Source of the DNA: Pelagicoccus sp. SDUM812002
Lineage (GTDB): Bacteria > Verrucomicrobiota > Verrucomicrobiia > Opitutales > Opitutaceae
NCBI RefSeq assembly: GCF_031127835.1
Contig: NZ_JARXHX010000005.1
Location: forward strand, 1 to 64,000
Direction: 5' to 3'
Length of the DNA: 64,000 nucleotides
Part shown: positions 36,780-46,059 of the stretch, one piece after another
Layout: each line of letters begins with the position of its first letter
Numbering within the stretch: the stretch's first letter is position 1
Notes under the pieces: model-generated
Told to the model about the DNA's origin: nothing
Seen by the model: only the letters and a program-made list of their open reading frames with translations
Databases searched by the model: none
Made by a program: the position numbers and the translations under genes

Positions 36780-37745
36780 ATGAGTATGGACCTACCACCA
36801 GATCCCGTTGTGATCGAAGAGCCCGTTGAATTGCCTCGTTCGTTCTCGAGAGATGTGGTGTTAGCTGCATTCGCAGTGGATTCGTATTGTTTGGGTCCAC
36901 ATTGGGTGTACGACACGGATAAGCTTGAAGAAATCTATCCGGAGGGAATCGATAGACTCGATGATCCACGTTCTGAATACCATCCTGGAAAAGGTAAGGG
37001 CGACTTGACGCATTATGGAGACCAGACGCTGATTTTGCTGGAATCGTTGGCCGATAGCGGAGAGCCGGACACGGGCAAGTGGATGCAGGATTGGCTTTCG
37101 TTTTGGCAGAACGACCCGCAGAGCTACTTGGATGGCGCGACGCGAAACGTGTTGGAAGCTTGGGCGAGTGAACAGAGATTTATTCCGTCCCATAGCCACG
37201 ACCTCGCGGGCGCATCGCGTATCGCTCCGTTGCTTTCGCTCTTGGCGGAAGAGCCCGTTGATCGGGTCGTGCAAGCGGCTCGCGATTACACGGCTTCGAC
37301 GCACGGAGATTCGTTGGTGGTCGATGCTGCCGAGTTTTTCACCCGTGCCAGCTTCTACCAGAGAGAAGGGCACAAGCTGAAGAGCGCATTTTCTTTGGCT
37401 GCTGTGGAAACCAGTGAAGCCATCGAGGCACTTTTCCGTCAGGGGCTTTGGGAACCTGAGGAGGGAGCGCTCGATATGGCGTTTCGTTTCGGTCAAAATT
37501 GTGACGTGTCGAATGCGCTGCCATTAACGGTCTGGCTTGCATTGAAGTATCAAGATGATCCTGTGAAAATGCTCGAGCAAAACGCGTTAGTGGGGGGAGA
37601 TAGCGCAGCGCGGGGGATGTTGTTGGCAATATTGATCGCTGCTGAGGGAGGGTACGGCCGTCTGCCTGTTTCCTGGACTACCGAGTTGAACGGGATCGAG
37701 CGAATAGGTGATGCCCTGCAGTCGATCGTCGCTAACCAAGGCTAA
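36780..37745 (+). CDS. ADP-ribosylglycohydrolase family protein (J1-crystallin-like)
   Basis: This 321-residue, all-helical cytosolic protein matches the ADP-ribosylglycohydrolase family: an N-terminal DVVLAAFAVDSYCLGPHW, then GDLTHYGDQTLILLESL for one metal site and VGGDSAARGMLLAIL for the other. The usual GDTDT is GDSAA here, as in the J1-crystallin-like branch, so catalytic power is uncertain. Family members remove ADP-ribose from proteins or nucleic acids, or act on related compounds. It lies three bases after the TonB-like gene and 89 before a Tat-exported PLP enzyme gene. Confidence 0.85.
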   Translation: MSMDLPPDPVVIEEPVELPRSFSRDVVLAAFAVDSYCLGPHWVYDTDKLEEIYPEGIDRLDDPRSEYHPGKGKGDLTHYGDQTLILLESLADSGEPDTGKWMQDWLSFWQNDPQSYLDGATRNVLEAWASEQRFIPSHSHDLAGASRIAPLLSLLAEEPVDRVVQAARDYTASTHGDSLVVDAAEFFTRASFYQREGHKLKSAFSLAAVETSEAIEALFRQGLWEPEEGALDMAFRFGQNCDVSNALPLTVWLALKYQDDPVKMLEQNALVGGDSAARGMLLAILIAAEGGYGRLPVSWTTELNGIERIGDALQSIVANQG

Positions 37746-37834
37746 ATGAGCTAGATTTTCCGAAGCCGCGGCTCGATTCTGATCGATTCTCATCACTGGC
37801 ATTTACTGGTGCGAGTCTTGCTTCCCTGCGGCTT

Positions 37835-39124
37835 ATGGAACGGAGAGATTTTTTGCGTACGGGAGTATTGGGAAGCGCTGTGATGGGGACTGGATTGTTG
37901 GCCCATCCAGCCAGGGCGGCGGACATACCAACACGCTTCGAGAGAGGTGTCGAGCTAGCGGCGGATTTGTCCAAGGACGAAACCTTTTGGCGAGACCGTC
38001 GGCGCGAGTTTGCTCCCGCTCCAGATTTCATAAACCTCGAGTACGGGTACTTTTGTCCCGCTCCGCTACCGGTGCTACAGGCCGAGCAAAAGGGATCGAG
38101 CGAGATCAATGCTCGAGCGTCGTATTTCATGCGTCGCGAGATGCGGGATGAGCTTGAGGCGACCCGATCTGACCTCGCTGAGTTCGCTGGGGTGAGTCCT
38201 GACGAGATTTGTATTACTCGAAACACCACGGAATCGATGAACATCATTATTCAAGGTCTCGATCTCGAGGAAGGGGATGAAATCGTGTATTCGGACCAAG
38301 ACTACGGAAGTATGGTGGAGGCATTGCGGCAGAAGCAGGAACGTTTTGGCGTTGTGTTGAAGCAGGTCTCGATTCCCCTGCATCCGAAGAGCGATGATGA
38401 CGTGGTGGCGGCTTTCGAGGCCGGGATTTCGCCTCGCACGAAGGCTCTGCATGTAACCCATATGGTCAACCTGACCGGGCATATCTTACCTGTACGCAAG
38501 ATTTGCGACATGGCCCACGCGAAAGGGGTGGAGGTGATTGTGGATTCGGCACATGCCTTCGCCCATGTGGATTACAAGGTTTCGGATCTAAATTGCGACT
38601 ATCTCGGGACGAGTCTGCACAAATGGCTGTGCTCGCCGGTGGGACTCGGCATGCTTTATGTCAAAAAGGACAAGATCGCGAAACTCTGGGGTCTGATGGG
38701 GGACACGGCTCGCGACGATGACGATATCCGTAAGCTGGAACGTCTCGGAACCCGTCCTTACAATCACCATCGTGGTCTCCGCGAGGCGATTCGCTACCAC
38801 GACGCGATCGGATCTGCAGAGAAATACGAGCGTCTCCGCTTTCTCAATACTTATTGGACGAGCCATTTTCGCGATCACGATCGCGTGGTGCTGAAGACGC
38901 CTGAGGATCCGGCTCGTCACGGGGCAATTGCAAATGTGGGAATCCGCGGCTCGGACGCGAAGAGTCTCGGCGAGTTTTTGTATGATCGTTATTCCATTCT
39001 GACGGCTCCCATTCAAAGTCATCCCGTCGCCAGTGGCGTTCGCATCACACCAGGATTACCCACGCCACTGCGTCATCTCGATCGGTTGGTCGAAGCCATC
39101 GATGCTGCCGCCAAAGTTTTGTGA
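37835..39124 (+). CDS. Tat-exported class V aminotransferase-fold PLP enzyme
   Basis: This 429-residue protein starts with a twin-arginine signal (MERRDFLRTG, then AVMGTGLLAHPARA), so it folds with its cofactor before export. The PLP domain has ITRNTTESMNIIIQGL, VIVDSAHAFAHVDYKV and the Schiff-base Lys263 in GTSLHKWLCSPVG. Class V members include cysteine desulfurases, isopenicillin-N epimerase-like enzymes and kynureninases; this one looks nearest to the epimerase-like group. It has no obvious active-site Cys loop of desulfurases. Its stop overlaps the GTG start of the next gene by four bases. Confidence 0.88.
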   Translation: MERRDFLRTGVLGSAVMGTGLLAHPARAADIPTRFERGVELAADLSKDETFWRDRRREFAPAPDFINLEYGYFCPAPLPVLQAEQKGSSEINARASYFMRREMRDELEATRSDLAEFAGVSPDEICITRNTTESMNIIIQGLDLEEGDEIVYSDQDYGSMVEALRQKQERFGVVLKQVSIPLHPKSDDDVVAAFEAGISPRTKALHVTHMVNLTGHILPVRKICDMAHAKGVEVIVDSAHAFAHVDYKVSDLNCDYLGTSLHKWLCSPVGLGMLYVKKDKIAKLWGLMGDTARDDDDIRKLERLGTRPYNHHRGLREAIRYHDAIGSAEKYERLRFLNTYWTSHFRDHDRVVLKTPEDPARHGAIANVGIRGSDAKSLGEFLYDRYSILTAPIQSHPVASGVRITPGLPTPLRHLDRLVEAIDAAAKVL

Positions 39125-39576
39125 AGAAGGGGAAGGTAAGGCGTTTCTCAAGACATGATTCCTTTTCGATACTATGGCTAGTGGTGGGAGTTGTCCTAGG
39201 ATGTTCTGCTCTACGGGGTCAAGTCTTGCCTGAGGAGCTGGCGGGCGCGGTCGAAACCCTTGATCGTTTCATGTTGGCAGGTAAAGAGGATGACGCACGC
39301 AGGGGCGCTCAATTGCTCGACATGTACGAGACCAGTCCACGCAAGGCTGAACGGGAGATCGAAAGCTACTTTGAGCAGAAGCGGCCTCACTTCTCTGAAT
39401 ATGTCTCTATCTCGAAAGATATTTATGGATACGAGCTCAAGGAAAACGGATACCGAGGTCCGAATCTCTCGCTCGAAGGAAGATTGGAGACGACGAGCGG
39501 ATTTACCGCGGAGTTTTCTGCGCGCTTAGTCTATCGTGAGCAGCGTTGGCGTCTGCTTAGTATCGATATCGATTGA
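39121..39576 (+). CDS. small secreted or membrane-anchored protein of unknown function
   Basis: This 151-residue protein starts at GTG 39121 inside the stop of the PLP enzyme gene, so its synthesis is coupled. One hydrophobic segment (FSILWLVVGVVLGCSALRGQ) could be a signal peptide or a lipobox-like VVLGC. The rest forms helices and a C-terminal beta sheet (GRLETTSGFTAEFSARLVYREQRWRLLSIDID) like NTF2/DUF4864-type small domains. I do not recognise the family. Context suggests an accessory protein for the exported PLP enzyme. Confidence 0.65.
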   Translation: MKKGKVRRFSRHDSFSILWLVVGVVLGCSALRGQVLPEELAGAVETLDRFMLAGKEDDARRGAQLLDMYETSPRKAEREIESYFEQKRPHFSEYVSISKDIYGYELKENGYRGPNLSLEGRLETTSGFTAEFSARLVYREQRWRLLSIDID

Positions 39577-39720
39577 GCCTCGCTTCTTTCTAACGTTCCA
39601 CGTAGGTGTCTAGCGACTCGAGACCTAGGGCAGCGTCCGTTTTGTCTTTTTATTTCAAATACAAAGCCTCGGGAAATCGCTTCGAGAATTTGCTTTCATG
39701 TTAGAAGTCGATAGGTAATC

Positions 39721-40470
39721 GTGATAGGTATCTCTCTAATGCTTCCGACTCCACGATTCTTTTTTAACTGCCTGCTTTGCTACGTTTTTCTAGCTGGATG
39801 CCAGTTATCGTCATCCTACACACTGTCAGGATACAAATGGCCCCAACCGGATGGGTTAGGCACGGAGATTGAGGTTTCCTACAGTTTCTCGAACTTGTTG
39901 GACGGTGGCTTTAATACGGTGCTTCCGAATTCAGAGTTGAAGGAGATCGTTGTCGAAGCGTTTGGACTTTGGAGTGGAGTGGCCCCCTTGGCTTTCGTCG
40001 AGGTCGATTCCCCGGTTTCGCACCATTATTCCAACATCGAGATCGGATACCGAACTTTCGATCCCTTGTACGCTAGCGCCATCGCTTTTTACCCGGCTTC
40101 GATTGACGACGCTTTATCCGGAGACATCTTTTTTGCCAACAACATCAACGATCCGTACGTGTGGGGGAAGAATACGGGAGTTGGCGATGATCCATTCGAA
40201 TTGGACGTATTGGAGGTACTCGTTCACGAGATTGGCCACTCGTTGGGCTTGGGGCACGAGTTCGAAGCTGACGCCATCATGAATCCCACAATAGGGAATA
40301 GGTTCTCGGGAAGCGACACAGGTTACCTTTTGCAAGATGACATCGCTGGCATCCAGGCGATCTACGGGAAGCGACGGTCTCCACAAGCCGTCTCGGATGC
40401 CTCATTGCGAGGATTTGCACCTGTGGTTCTCGGTTTGTTGTTCGTCGTTAGGCGCCTAGCAAGGCGGTGA
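39721..40470 (+). CDS. matrixin-type (M10) zinc metalloprotease lipoprotein
   Basis: The protein has 249 residues from GTG 39721; an ATG at 39739 is the other option. A lipobox (YVFLAGC) predicts a lipid anchor. The catalytic motif HEIGHSLGLGHE, with three zinc-binding His and the Glu, is followed by the Met-turn in IMNP, the matrixin/astacin pattern. No propeptide cysteine switch is evident. The C-terminus is a short hydrophobic helix followed by RRLARR, like the end of a PEP-CTERM-type sorting tail but without a PEP motif. Likely role: surface protein breakdown or processing. Confidence 0.87.
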   Translation: MIGISLMLPTPRFFFNCLLCYVFLAGCQLSSSYTLSGYKWPQPDGLGTEIEVSYSFSNLLDGGFNTVLPNSELKEIVVEAFGLWSGVAPLAFVEVDSPVSHHYSNIEIGYRTFDPLYASAIAFYPASIDDALSGDIFFANNINDPYVWGKNTGVGDDPFELDVLEVLVHEIGHSLGLGHEFEADAIMNPTIGNRFSGSDTGYLLQDDIAGIQAIYGKRRSPQAVSDASLRGFAPVVLGLLFVVRRLARR

Positions 40471-41116
40471 CGCCTTCTAACCTGGCTAGCCTACAGCAGA
40501 GCCGTTTGGGGCGAAGGTGATGATCTTTTCTCTTCGCTTCCTGGATATTTTTCAATGACCTGGAAGGTGGCGAGGAGAAGATTTCGTCTGATGGTGTGGG
40601 GAAAATTGAGGCTCTTCGGACCATGTAGCAGCCGAGGGTTCGGAATAGGGCGCGGTTGCGTCGGAGGTACTTGAAGAGATCGAAGTGTTTGTGGACCTCC
40701 TTTTCGAAGTCTCTGCGATCCTCGTATTCTTCAGTGTCAACATGTAGTTTCTGGGCGAACGCTTGCAGCTCTTTGTTGTTGGTGAAGAGGTCTTTCTTAG
40801 TGATGCAAAGTGGGAGCAGTAGGCTATCGCGCAGGACTGGCAAAGAGCGCTTTTGGTTCGCAATACGGATTCGTTTTGATGCTTTGGGGTTGTACTTTGC
40901 TTTGAGGGCCTTCCGCTCGTAGGTGGCGACATCTCCGCAACCGCAGTTTTCGAGGTCAACTAAGTTACTGTGAAATTGAGAGGTGAGCAAGGCCGTAGAG
41001 GGTTCCTTCGCGGTGCAAACCTTCTTTCTCAGGCACCTAGGTAGTGGAGACAGGTGGACTGGGGGGGGGCTTTGGCTAGGGAAATATCGGAGGGTTCTAG
41101 TGAGGCGATTTCTCAT
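40448..41116 (-). CDS. possible gene for a basic hypothetical protein
   Basis: This 222-codon frame has no domain that I know. Residues about 55-170 (ATYERKALKAKYNP, LPVLRDSLLLPLC, HKHFDLFKYLRRNRALFRTLGCYMV) look like real helical protein, and F, Y and N codons mostly end in C, as in neighbouring genes. The N-terminus carries a proline run encoded by nine G on the plus strand (41061-41069), which could shift the frame. The 3' end overlaps the matrixin gene by 23 bases. It may be a real small gene or a degraded one. Confidence 0.4.
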   Translation of the reverse strand: MRNRLTRTLRYFPSQSPPPVHLSPLPRCLRKKVCTAKEPSTALLTSQFHSNLVDLENCGCGDVATYERKALKAKYNPKASKRIRIANQKRSLPVLRDSLLLPLCITKKDLFTNNKELQAFAQKLHVDTEEYEDRRDFEKEVHKHFDLFKYLRRNRALFRTLGCYMVRRASIFPTPSDEIFSSPPSRSLKNIQEAKRKDHHLRPKRLCCRLARLEGVTALLGA

Positions 41117-41128
41117 TCGCTCATCTAA

Positions 41129-41146
41129 TACTCTTTATTTAGAGTA
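41129..41146 (+). promoter_or_regulatory. small inverted repeat upstream of the sugar symporter gene
   Basis: TACTCT-TTATTT-AGAGTA is a perfect 6-bp inverted repeat, 45 bases before the symporter start. It could be a regulator site; no -35/-10 pair stands out. Confidence 0.35.
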
Positions 41147-41190
41147 ATTACTGAACTTGATTGATTGATCCTACTACTTAGGGTCGCGAG

Positions 41191-42591
41191 ATGCCCCAAG
41201 AAACTTCCCCGCGCCGTCGAGAAAACGGCGATAAGTTGTCCTTCCTCGAAAACCTCGGATTCGGATTGGGAGACATGGCTTCCAACCTGTTCTTCCAGAC
41301 GTTTAGCATATTCCTCTTCTACTATTATACGGATGTGTTTGGTATCGCTCCAGCTGTGGTTGGGACTATGTTTTTCGTCGTACGATTCTTCGATGCTGCG
41401 AATGACCCGATCATGGGTGTGATTGCTGACCGGACCCAAACGAGATGGGGCAAATATCGTCCTTACCTTTTGTGGATGGCGATACCGTATGGGTTTTGTG
41501 GTTACCTGATTTTTGCGAATCCCGACTTGGGCCCTACCGGGAAAATCGTCTACGCCACCGCAACCTATGTTCTGATGTTAGTGGCGTATACTGCAATTAA
41601 CGTACCGTATTCGTCATTGATGGGAGTGATCAGCCCGTCTTCTCAAGCCCGTACTTTGGCATCGACCTATCGTTTCGTTTGCGCGTTCGGAGGCGGCTTG
41701 CTGATCTCGCTGTTGGTACGTCCCTTGGTCAAGGAGCTAGGAGGAGATGATGAGGTTGCAGGATTTCAATATACCATGGCGATTTTCGCTGGCCTTTCGA
41801 TTCTGCTCTTTTGGACCACCTTTGCCACAACGAAGGAGCGCGTTCAGCCTCCAAAGGGTCAGGTCAACAACATCCGGGGTGAGATTGGAGAGCTGTTTCG
41901 AAACAAGCCCTGGATCATTTTGTTCGTGGCAGCCATGTTCTCGACGACCTTCATCATCATGCGAAATTCGGTGACGATTCATTACTTCAAGTATGTGGCT
42001 GGCACTGGTGATGACTTGTTTATCTGGATTTTCGACAAGTCTACTTTTTTCCTCAGCTCTAGCATGTTCATGATGATGATGGGCGTTTTGGCGATGGGCT
42101 TCGTCGTTCGCCGCTTCGACAAACGCACCCTTTCCATTGTGCTGACCTTTACGACTGCGGCTTGTTTGGTGGCGTTCTATTTTATCCCAGCCAGCAACTA
42201 TGGTCTGATGCTCGCAGTAAACGCTTTGGCAGCTTTCACGATGGGGCCGACATCAGCATTGGTTTGGGCGATGTATGGCGACGTGGCTGATTATGGGGAG
42301 TATACTTTTGGTCGGCGTTCGACGGGGCTGATCCACTCGGCTACGCTCTTCGCTCTTAAGACCGGCTCTATGATTGCGGGAACTTTGGCAGGCTGGGTGC
42401 TGGGCTCATTTGGATTCGTCGCGAACGAGCAGCAGAGCGAATCTTCATTGCTTGGAATCAGCTTGATGTTCTCGGTCATCCCAGCGCTTTTCGCCGTAGG
42501 CAAGGGAATCGCGTTGGTTTGCTATCCGTTAAATCGAGCAAAGGTTGCTGAGATCGAAATAGCCTTGGCCGAACGCAAGACATTGGCCTAA
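41191..42591 (+). CDS. GPH-family (glycoside-pentoside-hexuronide) cation symporter
   Basis: This 466-residue inner-membrane transporter has about 12 helices. The family signature RFFDAANDPIMGVIADRTQTRWGKYRPYLLW lies in the loop between helices 2 and 3, and GDVADYGEYTFGRRSTG marks the second half, as in XynB/XylP- and MelB-like carriers. It should take up a glycoside or oligosaccharide with sodium or protons. The convergent gene just downstream encodes a GH43 beta-xylosidase without a signal peptide, so imported xylosides or arabinosides are the likely cargo. Confidence 0.92.
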   Translation: MPQETSPRRRENGDKLSFLENLGFGLGDMASNLFFQTFSIFLFYYYTDVFGIAPAVVGTMFFVVRFFDAANDPIMGVIADRTQTRWGKYRPYLLWMAIPYGFCGYLIFANPDLGPTGKIVYATATYVLMLVAYTAINVPYSSLMGVISPSSQARTLASTYRFVCAFGGGLLISLLVRPLVKELGGDDEVAGFQYTMAIFAGLSILLFWTTFATTKERVQPPKGQVNNIRGEIGELFRNKPWIILFVAAMFSTTFIIMRNSVTIHYFKYVAGTGDDLFIWIFDKSTFFLSSSMFMMMMGVLAMGFVVRRFDKRTLSIVLTFTTAACLVAFYFIPASNYGLMLAVNALAAFTMGPTSALVWAMYGDVADYGEYTFGRRSTGLIHSATLFALKTGSMIAGTLAGWVLGSFGFVANEQQSESSLLGISLMFSVIPALFAVGKGIALVCYPLNRAKVAEIEIALAERKTLA

Positions 42592-42629
42592 AAGGGTCGC
42601 TTAGTATCAAGATGCTGGATGCGCTTCTG

Positions 42630-44258
42630 CTAAAGCTCCTGATAGTCGAACCAGTCGAAATCTGCGTGCAGTCGCTGTCCGCTTAAGTCCTGTGCGCAAA
42701 CTCCGACGAACGCTCCGGTGAAGCCGAGGGTGTGGTAGTCGTCGGAGAGGATCGTGCTGTCGAAGGTGGGACCGATGTTTGTCCACTCGCCTTGGTTGTA
42801 GGAATACGAAAACTGGAGTTGCCCGGATTTTATGGATACACGCAGGTAGATCTCTGTTTCTTGGAAGAGGGGTACTGCAGATTCTGGGAACTCGCTGTAT
42901 ACCCCGGCGTCGTAGCGGATGATCGCTAGGTGGCGGCCGCGCTCTTCGTCGCTAGAAATATGCAGGTAGTAGTGATTGCCTGTGTCGTAGTATGCGATGA
43001 GGCCTGCTGCGTGTTTGAAATTCTTCGGGTAGAATTCGACCGATGTGGTCGTTTGCGTGTTAAGCGACTGGATACGGCGAGCGACGAGGCTTTGGCGAAA
43101 GTTGCTGGTGGTCGGCTCTTCTCCGCGCAGGCGCAGCCAGCCGGGTCTTGCTTTGAGATCGAGCCAGCTAGGCTCGATAGGACGTCTTAGGCTTTGGAAA
43201 TGGATATTGAGTTTATCGTCCTCGAAATCGTCTCTTAGGGAGCGGTTCGTTCCATACGAGGTAGATAGTGACTCGATAGTCTCTGCAGGGACGCATGTGC
43301 CGTGTGCCAGTTTGGGCCATCCCCCTTCGGGCCAATCTACTTTTTGGATGGCGGTCTCTCTGCCTAGGATACAGCGCCGGGCCTGTTCGGGCTTGATCGT
43401 TCGTTGAGAGATACTGTCTTTGTTTTCCCGTGACGAGCCAGAATCTACGTGGATAGGGCGTCCGCACAAATGCACGGCGTACCATTCGCCGGCGGGTGTG
43501 TCGACGAGGGAAGAATGCCCTGCTTTTTGCAGTTTTGCTTCTGGATCGTATCGGGAGGTGATAAAAGGGTTGTCTGGATCGATTTCGTAGGGGCCGTAAA
43601 TGCCCTTCGAGCGAGCCATGGTGACGGCATGTTCGTAACTAGTTCCGCCTTCTGCGGTTAGTAGATAGTAGTATCCATCCTTTTGGTACAAGTGAGGGCC
43701 TTCGGTTAGCTTGAGGTCACTACCTTTAAAAATGTTTCTTTGTGGACCGACTAGTTTTTTTGTTTCCGGATCGAACTCTTGCAAGAGGGTGCCGGCGAAT
43801 TGGTTACGATCGAGGCGATGGTCCCAGATCATGCTCAGATACCATTTGTGACCATCCGAGTCGTGAAACAAGGAGGCGTCGAATCCGCTGGAGTCGAGGT
43901 AGATGGGGTCCGACCAAGGCCCCCGGATATCGATGGCGGTGACGAGGTAATTGTGAGTGATCTTGTGGCGGGTCCCTGTCCATTGTTTCACATCCGTGTA
44001 GATGAGGTAGAAGATGCCGTCGCAGTGGCTGAGGCATGGAGCCCAAACGCCGCCGGAGTCTGGGTTACCGATCATGTCCAGCTGGTTAGAGCGGTCGAGC
44101 GGCCGAGTGATCAGCTCCCAGTTTGCCAGGTCTCGAGAGTGGTGGATTTGCACGCCCGGAAACCATTCGAATGTGGAGGTGGCGATGTAGTAGTCGTCGC
44201 CGACACGAACGATGGAGGGGTCAGGATTGAAGCCAGGAAGGATAGGGTTTTGGATCAT
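42630..44258 (-). CDS. cytosolic GH43 beta-xylosidase (XynB type)
   Basis: The protein has 542 residues and no signal peptide, starting MIQNPILPGFNPDPSIVRVGDDYYIATSTFEWFPG, the classic opening of GH43 beta-xylosidases with base Asp13. The modulator Asp is in GFDASLFHD and the acid Glu in LTEGPHLY. A C-terminal beta sandwich (GH43 C2 domain, from about residue 345) contributes to the active site in this group. It splits xylo-oligosaccharides, sometimes arabinosides, in the cytosol. Facing the GPH symporter gene, it completes an import-and-hydrolysis pair. Confidence 0.93.
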   Translation of the reverse strand: MIQNPILPGFNPDPSIVRVGDDYYIATSTFEWFPGVQIHHSRDLANWELITRPLDRSNQLDMIGNPDSGGVWAPCLSHCDGIFYLIYTDVKQWTGTRHKITHNYLVTAIDIRGPWSDPIYLDSSGFDASLFHDSDGHKWYLSMIWDHRLDRNQFAGTLLQEFDPETKKLVGPQRNIFKGSDLKLTEGPHLYQKDGYYYLLTAEGGTSYEHAVTMARSKGIYGPYEIDPDNPFITSRYDPEAKLQKAGHSSLVDTPAGEWYAVHLCGRPIHVDSGSSRENKDSISQRTIKPEQARRCILGRETAIQKVDWPEGGWPKLAHGTCVPAETIESLSTSYGTNRSLRDDFEDDKLNIHFQSLRRPIEPSWLDLKARPGWLRLRGEEPTTSNFRQSLVARRIQSLNTQTTTSVEFYPKNFKHAAGLIAYYDTGNHYYLHISSDEERGRHLAIIRYDAGVYSEFPESAVPLFQETEIYLRVSIKSGQLQFSYSYNQGEWTNIGPTFDSTILSDDYHTLGFTGAFVGVCAQDLSGQRLHADFDWFDYQEL

Positions 44259-44496
44259 AGCTAAAGTGTTAAGAGGGTAGACGAAGGCCTAGAAATCAGC
44301 GGTGTCCGGTAAAAGGTGGACATTAGGCTGGAACGCTAGGCAGAGCCGTCCGAGCTCACAAGTTTAGAGGCGTTCTCTTTTTAGAAGGCTATCGCTGAAT
44401 TGGAGAGAAAGTCGGTGAATTTAGGTAAATAGAATGTAGGAAGAAAGTCGGCTGGAGGGGATTCTGGAGGTGGCGCGGATTTGGCTTTAGAAGGGC

Positions 44497-45351
44497 ATGG
44501 ATTGGCAGGCATGGCTGGATAGGATTCCTTACAACATTGCGGTAAACATCTTGGTGGTGCTACTGGTTGCGATCGCGACGAACTTCACTGCTCGACGACT
44601 TTTCGAGCGAAATCTTCGCAAGGCGATGAACAGTGAGCGCCGAACGGGAATCGCTTTTTTAAGGAATGCGGTTTCTGCCACGATATTCGTTCTCGGATCG
44701 GTGGTAATCGTCTACAGCATTCCGCCGCTCCGATCTTTAGCGGTCGGTTTTTTCGCGGGAGCGAGTATCCTAGCAGCGATTATCGGTTTCGCTTCGCAGA
44801 AAGCGTTTTCCAATATCGTCAGTGGTATCTTCATCGTTCTTTTTAAGCCTTTTCGAGTTGATGACATCATCAAGATACAGGGGGAAATTGGGACGATCGA
44901 GGACATCACATTGCGGCACACGGTTATCCGTGCTTTGGAGAACAAGCGGCTGATCTATCCTAACTCGGTGATCGATACGGAACCGATAATCAACTGGTCG
45001 ATTCGCGATGAAACGGCTCAGAAATTCATGTTTATCAGTATCGACTTCGAGTCGGATTTGAAAAGAGCGGAGAGTATCATTCTGGAGGTCGCCGCCGCTC
45101 ACAAGGACCTGCTAGACTTTCGAACAGAGGAGGAGAAGGCGGGTGGGCAGCCATTGGTGGATGTTCAACTGCTCGACTTCAACAACAGCATGGTCAACTT
45201 TCGCGTACCGCTCTGGGCGAAGGATCTTCCCACGGCCATGCGCATGACGTGGGATGTGCAACGCGGAATCAAGCTCCGGTTTCAGGATGAGGGCATCCAC
45301 CTTGGCCGGCCTTCCCAAGTAAACTATCGATCTGAAGCGATAATGCCGTAA
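44497..45351 (+). CDS. MscS-family mechanosensitive channel
   Basis: This 284-residue protein has three membrane helices. The pore helix segment reads LAVGFFAGASILAAIIGFASQKAFSNIVSGIFIVLFKPFRVDD, and the beta domain starts with DIIKIQGEIGTIEDITLRHTVIR. The C-terminal alpha/beta part is complete, so size matches E. coli MscS (286). It releases solutes on hypo-osmotic shock, useful in a marine organism. It stands alone with about 240 bases of upstream sequence in which I see no clear promoter. Confidence 0.93.
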   Translation: MDWQAWLDRIPYNIAVNILVVLLVAIATNFTARRLFERNLRKAMNSERRTGIAFLRNAVSATIFVLGSVVIVYSIPPLRSLAVGFFAGASILAAIIGFASQKAFSNIVSGIFIVLFKPFRVDDIIKIQGEIGTIEDITLRHTVIRALENKRLIYPNSVIDTEPIINWSIRDETAQKFMFISIDFESDLKRAESIILEVAAAHKDLLDFRTEEEKAGGQPLVDVQLLDFNNSMVNFRVPLWAKDLPTAMRMTWDVQRGIKLRFQDEGIHLGRPSQVNYRSEAIMP

Positions 45352-45433
45352 CGCCCGTCATTCGACTTCTAGAAGGTCTGCGCTGAGATGGGGCCGTTTC
45401 TCGTTACCGGATATCGGCTAGGTTCACCACTGG

Positions 45434-45877
45434 CTACTCGCTGAGGATTTGGTAAGTCGCGTATCCAGTAATCATTACACCGATCAGTATTGCAGCGACG
45501 ACAGGACGGTCGGGAGGAATCGACAGGCCGTTCTTTTGGGCGTTTGCGAGCTCGTCTGGATGGTAAATGCTGGATCGGCAGAAGATCAGGCAGACGAAGA
45601 ACATGCCGGAGACGGCGAGAAAAATATGGAGAGCGTAAGTGAAGGCGGTTAGGGCATCTTCTCCGAGCTGGGTGGCGCAGGCGCCGAAGATCGAGGAACA
45701 GGCCATCATTGCCAAGGCGAAGACGTTTATTGGGGTGCGAGCTTTCATGACCGCTTTCCACCCGCTTGCGCTGGCCGAGGAAGGGGACGCTTCGATTTGC
45801 GGGTAACCACAGTTGGGGCAAGACCTCGCCTTTTCGGATAGCGGTTGCGAGCAATCAGGGCAGGGTTGGGTAGGCAT
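45434..45877 (-). CDS. zinc-ribbon membrane protein
   Basis: I start this at the ATG complementary to 45875-45877, giving 147 residues, since the zinc ribbon MPTQPCPDC...ARSCPNCGYPQ begins there; an upstream frame start would add 34 unlikely residues. Two CxxC pairs form the ribbon. Three hydrophobic segments follow: NVFALAMMACSSIFGACATQL, ALHIFLAVSGMFFVCLIF and VVAAILIGVMITGYATY. It is an inner-membrane protein of unknown function, typical of small ribbon-plus-helices proteins that may bind other proteins or nucleic acid. Confidence 0.7.
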   Translation of the reverse strand: MPTQPCPDCSQPLSEKARSCPNCGYPQIEASPSSASASGWKAVMKARTPINVFALAMMACSSIFGACATQLGEDALTAFTYALHIFLAVSGMFFVCLIFCRSSIYHPDELANAQKNGLSIPPDRPVVAAILIGVMITGYATYQILSE

Positions 45878-46059
45878 GGCAGCGCGGTTGAGTCGAGTTG
45901 GAGAAAGTCGGTTAAGCGAATCCACTATAGTCGCGGTTCGAGTAAGCAGTCCCGGATCTAAACGATTTCTAACCAGCATGTCTCCGCACGATCGTCAAGT
46001 TGCACCTCGGTAGCGTCGAGATATGCACTTGGATCTTCCCGAAGAGAGCAGCGAGAGCT

